64,000 bases of DNA from Pacificoceanicola onchidii (GTDB lineage Bacteria; Pseudomonadota; Alphaproteobacteria; Rhodobacterales; Rhodobacteraceae), in the NCBI RefSeq assembly GCF_004804335.1, contig NZ_SRXY01000011.1, positions 1-64,000 on the forward strand, written 5' to 3'. Positions 52,125-61,162 of this stretch are shown here, piece after piece. The translations under genes were made by a program, and so were the position numbers. How positions within the stretch are numbered: position 1 is the stretch's first letter; each line of letters begins with the position of its first letter. The notes below the pieces were generated by a model, which searched no databases, was not told the DNA's origin, and worked only from the letters and a program-made list of their open reading frames with translations.

Positions 52125-52256
52125 ATGGACTTTACAACTGCCAGAAACAGAGGCGCAGGGATGATAGCCCGGGCCAACCGAAACACCGTGTTGGCGGCAA
52201 TTGCTTCGATGTTTGCGATGATGCGGCGCGGAACCAATACCGCCGACAAGCAGTAA
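52125..52256 (+). CDS. Small basic hypothetical protein
   Basis: This 43-codon ORF has AAAGGA eight bases before ATG 52125 and encodes a basic peptide with a short hydrophobic centre (TVLAAIASMFAMM) and Arg-rich flanks. It ends before the strong hairpin at 52270. I recognise no family. The ribosome site and position make it plausible; it may equally be leader sequence. Confidence 0.4.
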   Translation: MDFTTARNRGAGMIARANRNTVLAAIASMFAMMRRGTNTADKQ

Positions 52257-52269
52257 GCCGAAGCCCTTG

Positions 52270-52297
52270 TCCGCCCACGGAGCAATCCGCGGGCGGA
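52270..52297 (+). terminator. Stable GCAA-tetraloop hairpin
   Basis: TCCGCCC and GGGCGGA enclose CGGA-GCAA-TCCG with one A-C mismatch, giving 11 pairs and a GNRA loop. TTGAAAAC follows. It probably ends the ABM 3/small-ORF transcript or separates it from the LLM leader. Confidence 0.5.
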
Positions 52298-52319
52298 TTG
52301 AAAACTCCCGCGATTTGGA

Positions 52320-52429
52320 GAAAGTCATGACCTGGCCAGGCGACTCCGCGCACGTCCCGGTCGGCGAAGTATCGAAAGGGGGTTCGGCGGGAACCCGGCA
52401 GCAACCCTATTCAAGGGATATTGAACGCG
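52320..52429 (+). promoter_or_regulatory. Structured leader, candidate SAM-clan-like riboswitch
   Basis: The leader of the LLM gene contains GGGTTC-GGCGG-GAACCC (about 52380-52396), then GGCAGCAACCC and CCCT-ATTCA-AGGG (52405-52417). The AGGG is the likely ribosome site of ATG 52430 and would be paired in that hairpin. The order AACCCGGCA..AACC..AAGG resembles the core of SAM-I/SAM-IV riboswitches, although GC is inserted in the usual GGCAACC. GTCATGA at 52324 also recalls SAM-IV. A covariance search would be needed; I call this only a candidate. Confidence 0.35.
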
Positions 52430-53383
52430 ATGAGTGAACTGTTCGGGCAAGGCTACCATCGTGTGTTCCGCGAGGGGCATTTGACGCTGGGGCTCAACTT
52501 TCCAATCGAAGCTTACCCAAGGAATCCGGTCCCCCAGATGCGCGATCAGGTCGCGCTGGCGCAAAAGGCCGAGGCGGCGGGGTATGCCGCGCTTTGGACG
52601 CGTGACGTCCCGCTTCTGGACCCTTCCTTTGGGGATGCGGGGCAGACCTATGACCCTTGGACGTGGTTGGCGTTTGTTGCGGCGCAAACTCGGCATATCG
52701 CATTGGCGACCGGCGCAATCATTCTGCCGCTCAGGCGACCTGTCGATCTGGCAAAGGCTGCCGCGTCGATTGATCAATTGTCCGACGGGCGTCTGATCCT
52801 CGGGACGGCGTCAGGGGATCGGCCGGTCGAGTACCAGGTCTACGAAGTGGACTATCAAACGCGCGGGGATGTTTTTGCCTCGACTTTCGAGTTTGTCAGA
52901 AGCGCGACGCAGGCACCGCCTGGTTGGACCATGCAGGAGGCAGGCCTGTCGGGCCAATTGCAACTGATCCCAAAGGCCAAGACTGGGCGCATCCCGATGC
53001 TGGTCACTGGGCGCAGTCGTCAGACACTGGAGTGGGTCGCTGAAAAAGCTGATGGATGGCTGATGTATCCGCAGCCTATTCCTGCTCAAACGCAGGTTCT
53101 GGCGGCTTGGCACGCTGCTCTTGCGAAAACGGGGCAGCCGTGGAAGCCTTTTGCCCAATCGCTCTACATCGATCTTGTCGCGGACCCGGGCGCACCGCCG
53201 GCACCGATCCATCTCGGATTCCGCCTGGGCCGCAACGCGCTTCTGGCCCATCTGGAAGCGTCCCGGGACATCGGCGTGAACCATGTCACGCTGAACCTGC
53301 GTTTTTCCACCCGTGATGTCAGTGTGGTCATGGACGAGTTGGCTGAGTATGTTCTGCCCCGGTTTCCCGTCATGCAAAGGTAA
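52430..53383 (+). CDS. LLM-class flavin-dependent oxidoreductase
   Basis: This 317-aa bacterial luciferase-like flavin monooxygenase/reductase has the (beta/alpha)8 pattern: LGLNFPIEAYP, AEAAGYAALWTRDVPLLDP, ATGAIILPLRRPVDLAKAAASIDQLSDGRLILGTASGD and a C-terminal RFSTRDVSVVMDEL. It resembles the uncharacterised luciferase-type oxidoreductase group rather than MsuD or SsuD. I use ATG 52430; an in-frame TTG at 52421 lies inside the leader. Its ribosome site appears to be masked by a hairpin, suggesting translation control. An Lrp regulator follows 86 bases on. The substrate is unknown. Confidence 0.87.
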   Translation: MSELFGQGYHRVFREGHLTLGLNFPIEAYPRNPVPQMRDQVALAQKAEAAGYAALWTRDVPLLDPSFGDAGQTYDPWTWLAFVAAQTRHIALATGAIILPLRRPVDLAKAAASIDQLSDGRLILGTASGDRPVEYQVYEVDYQTRGDVFASTFEFVRSATQAPPGWTMQEAGLSGQLQLIPKAKTGRIPMLVTGRSRQTLEWVAEKADGWLMYPQPIPAQTQVLAAWHAALAKTGQPWKPFAQSLYIDLVADPGAPPAPIHLGFRLGRNALLAHLEASRDIGVNHVTLNLRFSTRDVSVVMDELAEYVLPRFPVMQR

Positions 53384-53469
53384 CGCGGTGGATCCTTTCC
53401 CCCATGCCGAACATGTTTGGTTGCCGACATCTCGCGCCCTGTGCATTCTAATTGGAGGAATCTTGCAAG

Positions 53470-53934
53470 ATGGAGCCAAAGTTGGACGAGATTGATCAAA
53501 GAATCATTCGAGAGCTTCAGCGGGACGGCCGTCTGTCGCATCAGGACTTGTCCGAAAAGGTCGGTCTGTCCCCGTCACCCTGCGCGCGGCGGATCAAGCG
53601 GCTCGAGGCCGAGGGTATCATCAAAGGCTACATCGCGCAAATTGACGAGCAGCGGATGGGCTACGGGATGAGCGTCTTTGTCTCCGTCAAGCTCGACAAG
53701 CAGGTTGATGACCAATTGATCAACTTTGAGAAGGCCATCGCCGCCTTTCCCGAAGTTGTCGATTGCTGGCTGATGACCGGCGGGTTTGACTACCTACTGC
53801 GTGTTGCCGTTGCGGATCTTGCAGACTTTGAACGGTTTCTCACGTCGCGTCTGACCAAGGTTGGAGGGGTTTCGTCTATCGAGTCCTCCATTCCCGTTCG
53901 GCGTGTCAAAGATCAGCGCGCGCGCATTTACTAG
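53470..53934 (+). CDS. Lrp/AsnC-family transcriptional regulator
   Basis: This 154-aa regulator has an N-terminal helix-turn-helix (LDEIDQRIIRELQRDGRLSHQDLSEKVGLSPSPCARRIKRLEAEGII in sequence order, about 4-50) and a C-terminal RAM ligand domain (FPEVVDCWLMTGGFDYLLRV). ATG 53470 has GGAGGA ten bases upstream; TTG 53452 would include the ribosome site. It lies between the LLM gene and the pyruvate dehydrogenase operon and could regulate either in response to an amino acid or keto acid. Confidence 0.93.
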   Translation: MEPKLDEIDQRIIRELQRDGRLSHQDLSEKVGLSPSPCARRIKRLEAEGIIKGYIAQIDEQRMGYGMSVFVSVKLDKQVDDQLINFEKAIAAFPEVVDCWLMTGGFDYLLRVAVADLADFERFLTSRLTKVGGVSSIESSIPVRRVKDQRARIY

Positions 53935-54246
53935 CGGGTGTCTCCTGACCAAAAAGCAGCGATTCCCTTGGCGGGATTGCATCGTTCATACAACCGGTCG
54001 CGCCTCCGAGCCTGAAAACGAATGCTTTGCGCCCGTTCTTGGCGGACTCCACCAACATCTGCGCTAATTTTGCAGAAAGTCAGCGCACCCGCTGCTTTTC
54101 CAGCCGTGATTTGCCGACTTTTGCGCTGCCTGTGGCGGTAATCTTCCCGTCGCCTGATCGTGGAATTCGTCTGCGACTGGTTCGGCAAGCGCCGGGGTTT
54201 CTGCCCCGATGCGCCACCACCAAGAAGCCAAAGGGACGCGTTACGG
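53935..54246. other. 312-base leader of the pyruvate dehydrogenase operon
   Basis: No gene was recognised. TGCGCT (near 54059) and AGCGCA (near 54084) form an inverted pair around GCTAATTTTGCAG, a possible Lrp-type or other regulator site. A clear AAAGGGA ribosome site ends the region. Confidence 0.4.
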
Positions 54247-56928
54247 ATGCAAAATCGATCTCAGATCTCGGAAGTTGATACCGATCCAATCGAGACGCAG
54301 GAATGGGTCGACGCGCTGACAAGCACGAAGACGATCGCCGGCAGCGAACGCGCCCAGTTCATCTTGAAAGCTCTGGACGACAGGGCCCGGGTTGAAGGCC
54401 TCCTGACCGGGGAGCAGCCGTACTCGTCTTATCGCAACACCATTCCTGTGGAGCAGCAAGGCACCTATCCCGGCGATCTGGAGATCGAAAACCGATTGAC
54501 CTCCATCATTCGCTGGAACGCGCTGGCCACAGTTGTGCGTGCGAACGAGGCTTACGGCGGGCTGGGGGGTCATATCGCCAGCTATGCCTCAGCGGCAGAG
54601 ATTTTCGAGATGGGGTTCAACCACTTCTTCCGCGCCCGGACCGAGGATTTCGGCGGGGATCTGGTCTACTACCAGCCGCACTCCGCGCCTGGGATCTATG
54701 CCCGCGCAAACCTCGAAGGGCGTCTGAGCTCCGAACAGTTGGACAATTACCGACAGGAAGTTGCCGGGAACGGGTTGTGTTCCTATCCGCATCCCTGGCT
54801 GATGCCGGAGTTTTGGCAGTTCCCAACCGGGTCGATGGGGATCGGGCCGCTCAACGCCGTCTATCAGGCGCGCTACATGCGGTATTTGCAGGCCCGCGGC
54901 CTTGCCGACACGCAAGAGCGCCACGTTTGGGGCGTCTATGGTGACGGTGAAATGGATGAGCCGGAGTCCATCGCTGGTCTGACGCTCGCGGCCCGCGAAG
55001 GGCTCGACAACCTGACCTTCATCATCAACTGCAACCTGCAACGGCTCGATGGTCCGGTGCGGGGCAACGGGCAGGTGATCCAGGAACTGGAGTCCCTGTT
55101 CATCGGCGCAGGCTGGAATGTCATCAAGGTGCTTTGGGGCTCCGAATGGGACGAGATCTTTGCCCGGGACAAGGACAACATTCTGTTGCGGCGTTTCGCT
55201 GAAACCGTGGACGGGCAATATCAGAACCTTGGTGCCAAGGATGGCGATTATAACCGCGACAAGTTCTTCAATGCAGATCCGGGGTCTGCTGCGCTCGTGG
55301 CACATATGACCGAGACCGAGATCAACAATCTCAAGCGTGGCGGTCACGACTTCCGCAAACTGCACGCGGCCTTCGCGGCTGCAAAAGCGCACAAAGGACG
55401 CCCGACGGTCATCCTCGCCAAGACCAAAAAGGGATTTGGCATGGGCGGCGCGGGCGAATCCCGGATGATCGCGCACCAAGCCAAGAAACTGGACACGGAG
55501 GCGCTGTATCAGTTCCGCTCCCGCTTTGATCTGCCGATGTCGGATGAGGATGTCGAGAAGATGCGTATCTTCAGGCCGGATCCCGACAGCGAGGAAATGG
55601 TCTACATGAAAGAGCGCCGCGAAGCGCTCGGCGGCTACATGCCCGTCCGCGTGCCCAAGGCACCCCAATCGGTCGTGGCCAAGACGCCGGACCTTGCAAA
55701 ATATGGCAAGTTCGCGCTCGAAGCGAACGGCAAGGAGATGTCCACCACAATGGCCGCCGTGCGGATGATGGGCGGGATGCTCAAGGACAAGACCTTTGGT
55801 CCGCGCATCGTGCCGATCGTCGCGGATGAGGCGCGCACCTTTGGCATGGATAACCTGTTCCGCCAAATCGGGATCTACGCTCCAGAAGGACAGCTCTACG
55901 AGCCCGAGGATGCCGGGTCGATGATGTTCTACAAGGAATCCGCAACCGGTCAGCTTCTTGAAGAAGGCATCACCGAAGCAGGCGCCTTGTCGTCGTGGGT
56001 GGCCGCAGCGACCTCCTATTCGATCCACGGCATGCCGATGCTGCCGATCTACATCTACTATTCGATGTTCGGGTTCCAACGGGTAGGTGATCTCATCTGG
56101 GCGGCGGCCGACCAGCGCGCGCGCGGGTTCCTGCTTGGTGCGACAGCCGGGCGGACCACGCTTTCGGGCGAAGGGTTGCAGCACCAGGACGGGACCAGCC
56201 ACCTGATCTCGGCAACCATCCCCAACTGCCGCAGCTATGATCCCGCGTTTGCCTATGAGCTAGCCGTGATCATGGACCACGGCACCAAGCGGATGATGGA
56301 AGAGCAGATTGACGAGTTCTATTACATCACCGTGATGAACGAGAACTATGCCCAGCCGTCGCTGCCCGATGGCTGCGAAGAGGGCATTCTCAAAGGTCTC
56401 TACAAGCTGAACAGTGAGGGAGACGCGGCCTCTGATACGCGGGTGAACCTGGTTGGATCCGGTACAATCCTTCTTGAAGTGATCGAAGCCGCGAAAATCC
56501 TCGCCTCCGATTTCGGCATCGCGTCTGATATCTTCAGTGCCACCAGTTTCTCCGAGTTGTCTCGCGACGCGGAGGAAACGGAACGTCAGAACCGGTTTGA
56601 TCCGCAAGCCTCTCCGCGCCAGTCCCATGTGCAAAAACTGCTTGGCTCGGAAGCGCCTGTGGTGGCCGCGACGGATTATGTGCGCGCCGTTCCTCAGATG
56701 ATCGCACAGCATGTGCCCCAGAGGTTCGTGGCCTTGGGCACCGACGGATTTGGCCGCAGCGACCAGCGGGCCAACCTCCGCGCCTTCTTTGAAGTGGACC
56801 GGCAGAACATTGCGCTGGCCGCGATCGAGGCCTTGGTGCGCGATGGCAAGATCGATGCCTCTGTGCAGCAAGAGGCCTTGAAAACCTTCGGTATGCAGGC
56901 CGGTCAGCCTGCGCCCTGGACCGTGTAG
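54247..56928 (+). CDS. aceE: Pyruvate dehydrogenase E1, homodimeric
   Basis: This 893-aa ThDP-dependent E1 decarboxylates pyruvate and passes the acetyl group to the E2 lipoyl domain. It is the homodimeric AceE form (E. coli 887 aa). Visible are NRLTSIIRWNALATV, YYQPHSAPGIYARA, the ThDP/Mg motif GDGEMDEPES near residue 231 with INCNLQRLDGPV, and TAGRTTLSGEGLQHQDG. I start at ATG 54247, with AAAGGGA upstream. Alphaproteobacteria more often use the two-chain PdhA/PdhB E1, so a second, possibly catabolic, complex is likely. The operon is aceE-aceF-lpdA. Confidence 0.97.
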   Translation: MQNRSQISEVDTDPIETQEWVDALTSTKTIAGSERAQFILKALDDRARVEGLLTGEQPYSSYRNTIPVEQQGTYPGDLEIENRLTSIIRWNALATVVRANEAYGGLGGHIASYASAAEIFEMGFNHFFRARTEDFGGDLVYYQPHSAPGIYARANLEGRLSSEQLDNYRQEVAGNGLCSYPHPWLMPEFWQFPTGSMGIGPLNAVYQARYMRYLQARGLADTQERHVWGVYGDGEMDEPESIAGLTLAAREGLDNLTFIINCNLQRLDGPVRGNGQVIQELESLFIGAGWNVIKVLWGSEWDEIFARDKDNILLRRFAETVDGQYQNLGAKDGDYNRDKFFNADPGSAALVAHMTETEINNLKRGGHDFRKLHAAFAAAKAHKGRPTVILAKTKKGFGMGGAGESRMIAHQAKKLDTEALYQFRSRFDLPMSDEDVEKMRIFRPDPDSEEMVYMKERREALGGYMPVRVPKAPQSVVAKTPDLAKYGKFALEANGKEMSTTMAAVRMMGGMLKDKTFGPRIVPIVADEARTFGMDNLFRQIGIYAPEGQLYEPEDAGSMMFYKESATGQLLEEGITEAGALSSWVAAATSYSIHGMPMLPIYIYYSMFGFQRVGDLIWAAADQRARGFLLGATAGRTTLSGEGLQHQDGTSHLISATIPNCRSYDPAFAYELAVIMDHGTKRMMEEQIDEFYYITVMNENYAQPSLPDGCEEGILKGLYKLNSEGDAASDTRVNLVGSGTILLEVIEAAKILASDFGIASDIFSATSFSELSRDAEETERQNRFDPQASPRQSHVQKLLGSEAPVVAATDYVRAVPQMIAQHVPQRFVALGTDGFGRSDQRANLRAFFEVDRQNIALAAIEALVRDGKIDASVQQEALKTFGMQAGQPAPWTV

Positions 56929-56940
56929 GAAGGCGGACCC

Positions 56941-58248
56941 ATGACAAACACAATTGATCTGCACATCCCCGACATCGGTGATTTCAAAGACGTTCCGGTG
57001 ATTGAGCTTTCGGTGTCCGTGGGCGATGCAATCGCGGAAGACGACACAATTCTGGTCTTGGAAAGCGACAAGGCGACCTTGGACGTTCCGGCGACAAACG
57101 GCGGGACGGTGGCCGAGATCCTGGTTGCAGAAGGTGATACTGTCTCGGAAGGCGATCTGGTCCTGCGTCTGACCGGAACGGGCGAAGCCACAGCGGAGCC
57201 GCAACCCGCCGCTGCGGCGCAAAGCGATCCAGCACCGGAACCCGCGCCTGTTTCCGCATCTGCGCCAAAGCCCGATCCCGCACCTGCACCTGCACCTGCG
57301 CCGGCGCCCACCCTGCCTCTGCCGGGACCAAAAGCGGGTCATCGCGTCTATGCCTCGCCTTCCATACGCAAGTTTGCGCGGGAGTTGGGCGTGGACGTGA
57401 GCCTTGTCAGCGGCACAGGCATAAAAGGCCGAGTCACCCGCGAGGACGTGGCAGATTTTGTCAAATCGGCCCTTCAGGCCCCTGCGGCATCGGCCCCATC
57501 CGCCGGAACCGAGTTGGGTCTGGCCCTGCCCGCGTGGCCCAAGGTCGACTACGAGAAGTTCGGCCCGGTGTCGCGCAAGAAGCTGTCGCGGATCGCGCGG
57601 ATTTCCGGGCCAAGCCTGGCCCGGAACTCGGTTATCATTCCGCACGTCACCAATTTTGAAAGCGCCGATATCACCGATCTCGAAACCTTTCGAAAGCAGG
57701 TGAATGCCGAGGCGCGCGACGGCTCCAAAATGACCATTCTTGCCTTCGTCGTGAAGGCGGTGGTCGCGGCGTTGAAAGCGCATCCGACGTTCAACAGCTC
57801 GCTGGAGGGCGATGAACTGGTGATGAAGGAATACTACCACATTGGCGTTGCTGCGGACACGCCCGAAGGTCTCGTTGTGCCGGTGGTCAAGAATGCCGAT
57901 CAGAAGAGTCTCAAGGAAATTGCCGCCGAGATGGGGGACCTTGCCGGGCAGGCGCGTGACGGTAAGCTGAAGCCAGCGGACATGCAGGGCGGGACCTTCA
58001 CCATCTCGTCTTTGGGAGGCATTGGCGGTGACAACTTCACGCCGATCATCAATGCGCCCGAGGTTGCAATTCTGGGCATGGTCCGATCGTCGATCCAACC
58101 CGTCTGGGACGGCGCGGCTTTCCAGCCCCGACTGATCCAGCCGATGAGCCTCAGCTGGGATCACCGTGTGGTCGATGGCGTCGCTGCGGCGCGCTTCCTC
58201 AAAACCGTTCAGGCGATCCTTCAGGATTTCCGGCGCATTAATCTTTGA
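56941..58248 (+). CDS. aceF: Dihydrolipoamide acetyltransferase (E2)
   Basis: This 435-aa E2 core carries one lipoyl domain (1-78, lipoyl-lysine Lys44 in [10 protein letters not shown]), an Ala/Pro-rich linker (about 80-120), a peripheral-subunit-binding domain (about 136-172, [22 protein letters not shown]) and the catalytic acyltransferase domain with His408 and Asp412 in HRVVDG. It starts 12 bases after aceE. E. coli AceF has three lipoyl domains; here one resides on E2 and a second on E3, an alternative distribution of swinging arms. Confidence 0.96.
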   Translation: MTNTIDLHIPDIGDFKDVPVIELSVSVGDAIAEDDTILVLESDKATLDVPATNGGTVAEILVAEGDTVSEGDLVLRLTGTGEATAEPQPAAAAQSDPAPEPAPVSASAPKPDPAPAPAPAPAPTLPLPGPKAGHRVYASPSIRKFARELGVDVSLVSGTGIKGRVTREDVADFVKSALQAPAASAPSAGTELGLALPAWPKVDYEKFGPVSRKKLSRIARISGPSLARNSVIIPHVTNFESADITDLETFRKQVNAEARDGSKMTILAFVVKAVVAALKAHPTFNSSLEGDELVMKEYYHIGVAADTPEGLVVPVVKNADQKSLKEIAAEMGDLAGQARDGKLKPADMQGGTFTISSLGGIGGDNFTPIINAPEVAILGMVRSSIQPVWDGAAFQPRLIQPMSLSWDHRVVDGVAAARFLKTVQAILQDFRRINL

Positions 58249-58260
58249 CTGGAGCCGAAC

Positions 58261-59985
58261 ATGTCTTTCAAAGTTGAGATACCCGACATTGGCGATTTTT
58301 CGGATGTGCCGGTCATCGAGGTCAACGTTGCCGTTGGCGATACGGTCGAGGTCGATGATCCGATCCTGCTTCTGGAGAGCGACAAGGCCACGTTGGATAT
58401 TCCGGCACCGGTGGCCGGGACGGTGTCCGAACTGCTTGTATCGGTTGGCGATGTCGTCAGCCGGGGGTCTGCCGTCATGGTGATCGAAGCGGCGGCTGGC
58501 GCGGATCCGGTCGCGCCTGCGAAGCCCGGCGCCAAGGCCGAGAGCGCAGAGGCCAGCCCCCCTGCCCCGAAACCCATGGCAGAGGTTCCCGAAAGCGATC
58601 ATCACGCGGATACCGTGGTGATTGGCGGCGGGCCCGGTGGCTACAGCGCCGCGTTCCGGGCTGCTGATCTGGGGCAGTCCGTGATCCTGATCGACAGCGG
58701 TGACACCTTGGGTGGCGTCTGCCTGAACGTTGGCTGTATTCCGTCAAAGGCGCTTTTGCATGTGGCCAAAGTCATGGACGAAGCCGAAGACATGTCGACC
58801 CATGGGGTCGACTACGGCAAGCCGCGATTTGATCTGGACAAGGTGCGGAACTGGAAGAGCAGTGTCGTCGCGCGGCTGACCGGCGGCCTCGATGGTCTTG
58901 CCCGCAGACGCAAGGTCAAGGTGCTGCGCGGCTATGGCACTTTTGCCGGCCCCAACCAGATTGTTGTTGCGACACAGGACGGTGATCAGACGGTTTCCTT
59001 TGCCAATGCAATCATCGCGGTTGGCTCCGCGCCGGTCAGGCTGCCGTTCCTGCCCGATGATCCCAGGGTCATCGACAGCACCGGTGCCTTGGCGCTTGAA
59101 GACATCCCTGCGCGGATGCTCGTTCTGGGCGGCGGGATCATTGGCATGGAACTCGGCCAGGTTTATCAGCGCTTTGGCGCAGAGGTGTCCGTTGTCGAGA
59201 TGATGCCGCAGATCATTCCGGGCGCGGACAAGGATATCGTCGCGCCTTTGATGAAGCGGATGTCGTCGCGGTTCAAAGAGATCATGCTGGAAACCCGCGT
59301 CACGGCTGTGCAGGCGACCGACGATGGGCTGGTTGCCACGTTTGAGAAAGGCTCGGACACGCGCCAGGAAACCTATGACAAGATCCTCGTGGCCGTAGGC
59401 CGGAGCCCGAATGGCGGCAAGGTTGCCGCCGATGCGGCGGGCGTTGCGGTGGATGAGCGCGGCTTCATTGCAGTCGATCGGCAGATGCGCACAAACATGC
59501 CGCACATCTTTGCAATCGGTGATGTGGTTGGCCAGCCGATGCTGGCGCATAAGGCGGTTCATGAAGGCCATGTCGCGGCTGAGGTGATCGCCGGACACAG
59601 GGCGGCCTTTGATGCGGCGGTCATCCCGTCCGTTGCCTATTCCGATCCGGAGGTCGCCTGGGTCGGCCTGACCGAGACAGATGCCAAGGCGCAGGGGGTC
59701 AAGGTCAAGAAAGCGGTCTTTCCCTGGATGGCCTCTGGCCGCTCTTTGTCCATGGGGCGCGACGAAGGGCTGACAAAGTTGATTTTTGATCCCAAGACAA
59801 AGGTGATCCTGGGTGCGGGCATTGTTGGCCAGGGCGCGGGCGATCTGATCGCTGAGATTGCGCTTGCAATCGAGATGGGCGCGGACGCCGAAGACATTGC
59901 GCTCACGGTTCATCCGCATCCAACGCTTTCAGAATCCGTGGGCCTTGCGGCGGAGGTCTTTGAAGGGACCATTACGGATCTTTGA
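58261..59985 (+). CDS. lpdA: Dihydrolipoyl dehydrogenase (E3) with N-terminal lipoyl domain
   Basis: This 574-aa E3 reoxidises the lipoyl arm with FAD and NAD. An extra lipoyl domain precedes the enzyme (1-76, Lys42 in [10 protein letters not shown]) with an Ala/Pro-rich linker to 112. The flavoprotein follows: IGGGPGG (121-127), the redox disulfide in GGVCLNVGCIPSK (Cys154, Cys159), the NAD motif VLGGGIIGMELG and the C-terminal HPHPTLSE with the catalytic His-Glu pair. It is 12 bases after aceF. A terminator follows. Confidence 0.96.
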   Translation: MSFKVEIPDIGDFSDVPVIEVNVAVGDTVEVDDPILLLESDKATLDIPAPVAGTVSELLVSVGDVVSRGSAVMVIEAAAGADPVAPAKPGAKAESAEASPPAPKPMAEVPESDHHADTVVIGGGPGGYSAAFRAADLGQSVILIDSGDTLGGVCLNVGCIPSKALLHVAKVMDEAEDMSTHGVDYGKPRFDLDKVRNWKSSVVARLTGGLDGLARRRKVKVLRGYGTFAGPNQIVVATQDGDQTVSFANAIIAVGSAPVRLPFLPDDPRVIDSTGALALEDIPARMLVLGGGIIGMELGQVYQRFGAEVSVVEMMPQIIPGADKDIVAPLMKRMSSRFKEIMLETRVTAVQATDDGLVATFEKGSDTRQETYDKILVAVGRSPNGGKVAADAAGVAVDERGFIAVDRQMRTNMPHIFAIGDVVGQPMLAHKAVHEGHVAAEVIAGHRAAFDAAVIPSVAYSDPEVAWVGLTETDAKAQGVKVKKAVFPWMASGRSLSMGRDEGLTKLIFDPKTKVILGAGIVGQGAGDLIAEIALAIEMGADAEDIALTVHPHPTLSESVGLAAEVFEGTITDL

Positions 59986-60080
59986 ACGGGTCTGTCCTGC
60001 GACGCAGTAGACAGGAATATGACCCATCCGTCGGGCCTGAAAGCAGGTGCGGCGATCCTTTTCGACAGTCATAACGCAGC

Positions 60081-60117
60081 GCCCGTTTGCCGGCAATTCG
60101 GCAGGCGGGCGTATTTT
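60081..60117 (+). terminator. Terminator after lpdA
   Basis: GCCCGTTTGCCG (60081-60092) and CGGCAGGCGGGC (60099-60110) form a 12-bp stem with two G-T pairs and a GCAATT loop, followed by GTATTTTC. It is a fair intrinsic terminator 95 bases after lpdA. Confidence 0.7.
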
Positions 60118-60265
60118 CGATTGCCCGGCGCGCTGCATAGATTTCAAATATAGAAAATACTTTTCGACTTGCGTCAGGCATTTGTCATTCTGGTCCAATT
60201 TTTCCCAGCATATTTGCAAATCTGCGACAATTTCGCCTAGCATGTGAGCAAGAAACGAAAAGTCA

Positions 60266-60282
60266 CTTTCTATTATTGAAAG
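60266..60282. promoter_or_regulatory. TTTC/GAAA motif ahead of RidA 2
   Basis: CTTTCTATTATTGAAAG has 5-bp arms around seven bases, and is followed by TTTGGGAGG and the GTG start. It matches the palindrome at 51564-51580 in arms, spacing and the trailing TTTG, and resembles the RidA 1 leader. It lies so near the start that a bound protein would block expression. Confidence 0.55.
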
Positions 60283-60296
60283 TTTGGGAGGATCAC

Positions 60297-60782
60297 GTGG
60301 AACTGAAGAGCGTAAGCGGCGCAACGCCCGAAGAGCGGCTGGCGGAACTTGGCCTGGAACTGCCGCCGGTGCCATCTGCCGTTGCTGACTATGTGACACA
60401 TACGCAGATCGGCAACATCATCTACACCTCGGGCATGCTGCCCTGGATTAATGGCGAGTTGCAGTTCACCGGTATCATGGGGGACAATCTATCCGTTGAG
60501 GATGGCTACGCTGCGTTCCAGCTTTCGGCGCTGAACGGGATTGCACTGCTGAAGTCCATCGTCGGTGACCTTTCCAGGATCAAGAAAATCCACCGGCTCG
60601 AAGGCACCGGCTGCGCGACCAAGGATTTCTTCGACATGCCGCGCGCGCTGAACGGGGCGTCTCATCTCGTCAACACGGTTTTTGGCGAGGCAGGCGCGCA
60701 TTCGCGGATGATCTTCTCCAACCCGTCGATGCCGATTGATTGCGCGACACTTGTTGTGTTCTGGGCGGAGGTCTCGGAATGA
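60297..60782 (+). CDS. RidA-family protein 2
   Basis: This 161-aa RidA-family protein is a close paralogue of the copy at 50.8 kb; both have LGLELPPVPSAV, IIYTSG, SRIK, RALNGASHLVN/QALNGASHLIN and AHSRMIF or RHSRMIF. I start at GTG 60297, with GGGAGGA six bases upstream. Its stop overlaps the cupin 2 start (ATGA). It should remove reactive enamine/imine intermediates, or act as a specific deaminase, in the pathway. The pairing with a cupin and TRAP genes is the main clue. Confidence 0.9.
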   Translation: MELKSVSGATPEERLAELGLELPPVPSAVADYVTHTQIGNIIYTSGMLPWINGELQFTGIMGDNLSVEDGYAAFQLSALNGIALLKSIVGDLSRIKKIHRLEGTGCATKDFFDMPRALNGASHLVNTVFGEAGAHSRMIFSNPSMPIDCATLVVFWAEVSE

Positions 60783-61162
60783 GTTTGGACCTTTCACAAG
60801 AGTTCGCCGAAAGAACAGGGATCGGCGAAGTCGGAAGCGCGCTTGTCTCCGAGACCGATCGGGTCCGGGTTTGGCACATCCTTGCGCGGCCGGGCGAACG
60901 CCTCAAGGGACACACGCATGCGCTGGATTACTTCTGGACGATCCACGGGCCGGGCAAGGCGCGCAACTACAAATCCGACGGGACCTATGCTGACGTGGAA
61001 TACGCCGCCGGGGACACGACGCACATGTCTTTCGCCGCCGGTGAGAGCATGACGCATAGCCTGGAAAACACTGGCGACACGGATCTCGTTTTCACGACCG
61101 TCGAGTTCAAGGACTCGGCGAACAAACCACTACCGCGCAACGCAAGGGAAGCAGCGGGCTAA
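60779..61162 (+). CDS. Small cupin-domain protein 2
   Basis: This 127-aa cupin is a paralogue of the protein at 44.9 kb. Recognisable parts are ETDRVRVWHI, PGERLKGHTHALDYFWTI with two histidines, AGDTTHMSFAAGESMTHSLENTGDTDLVF. One position of the usual HxH-E set reads HTH-D, so metal binding may differ from that of cupin 1. Translation is coupled to RidA 2 by a four-base overlap. The function is unknown. Confidence 0.87.
   Translation: MSLDLSQEFAERTGIGEVGSALVSETDRVRVWHILARPGERLKGHTHALDYFWTIHGPGKARNYKSDGTYADVEYAAGDTTHMSFAAGESMTHSLENTGDTDLVFTTVEFKDSANKPLPRNAREAAG

Larger units (their letters stand above)
52037..52429. other. 393-base region with small ORF and structured leader
   Basis: This holds a 43-codon ORF (52125-52256), a GNRA-looped hairpin (52270-52297) and a structured leader to the LLM gene (about 52320-52417). 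Nothing else was recognised. Confidence 0.5.
59986..60296. other. 311-base gap: terminator and RidA 2 promoter region
   Basis: Contains the terminator at 60081-60117, AT-rich DNA with short A/T tracts (60125-60175 and 60200-60240), and the TTTC/GAAA motif at 60266-60282. No gene was found. Confidence 0.55.

Noticed and set aside
56260-58605. 781-codon minus-strand frame over aceE/aceF
   Set aside because: It is a shadow of the acetyltransferase gene. The Gly/Arg repeats come from antisense of the Ala/Pro linker.
59929-60399. 156-codon minus-strand ORF between lpdA and RidA 2
   Set aside because: It spans the lpdA end, a terminator and the RidA 2 start, and has no recognisable features.
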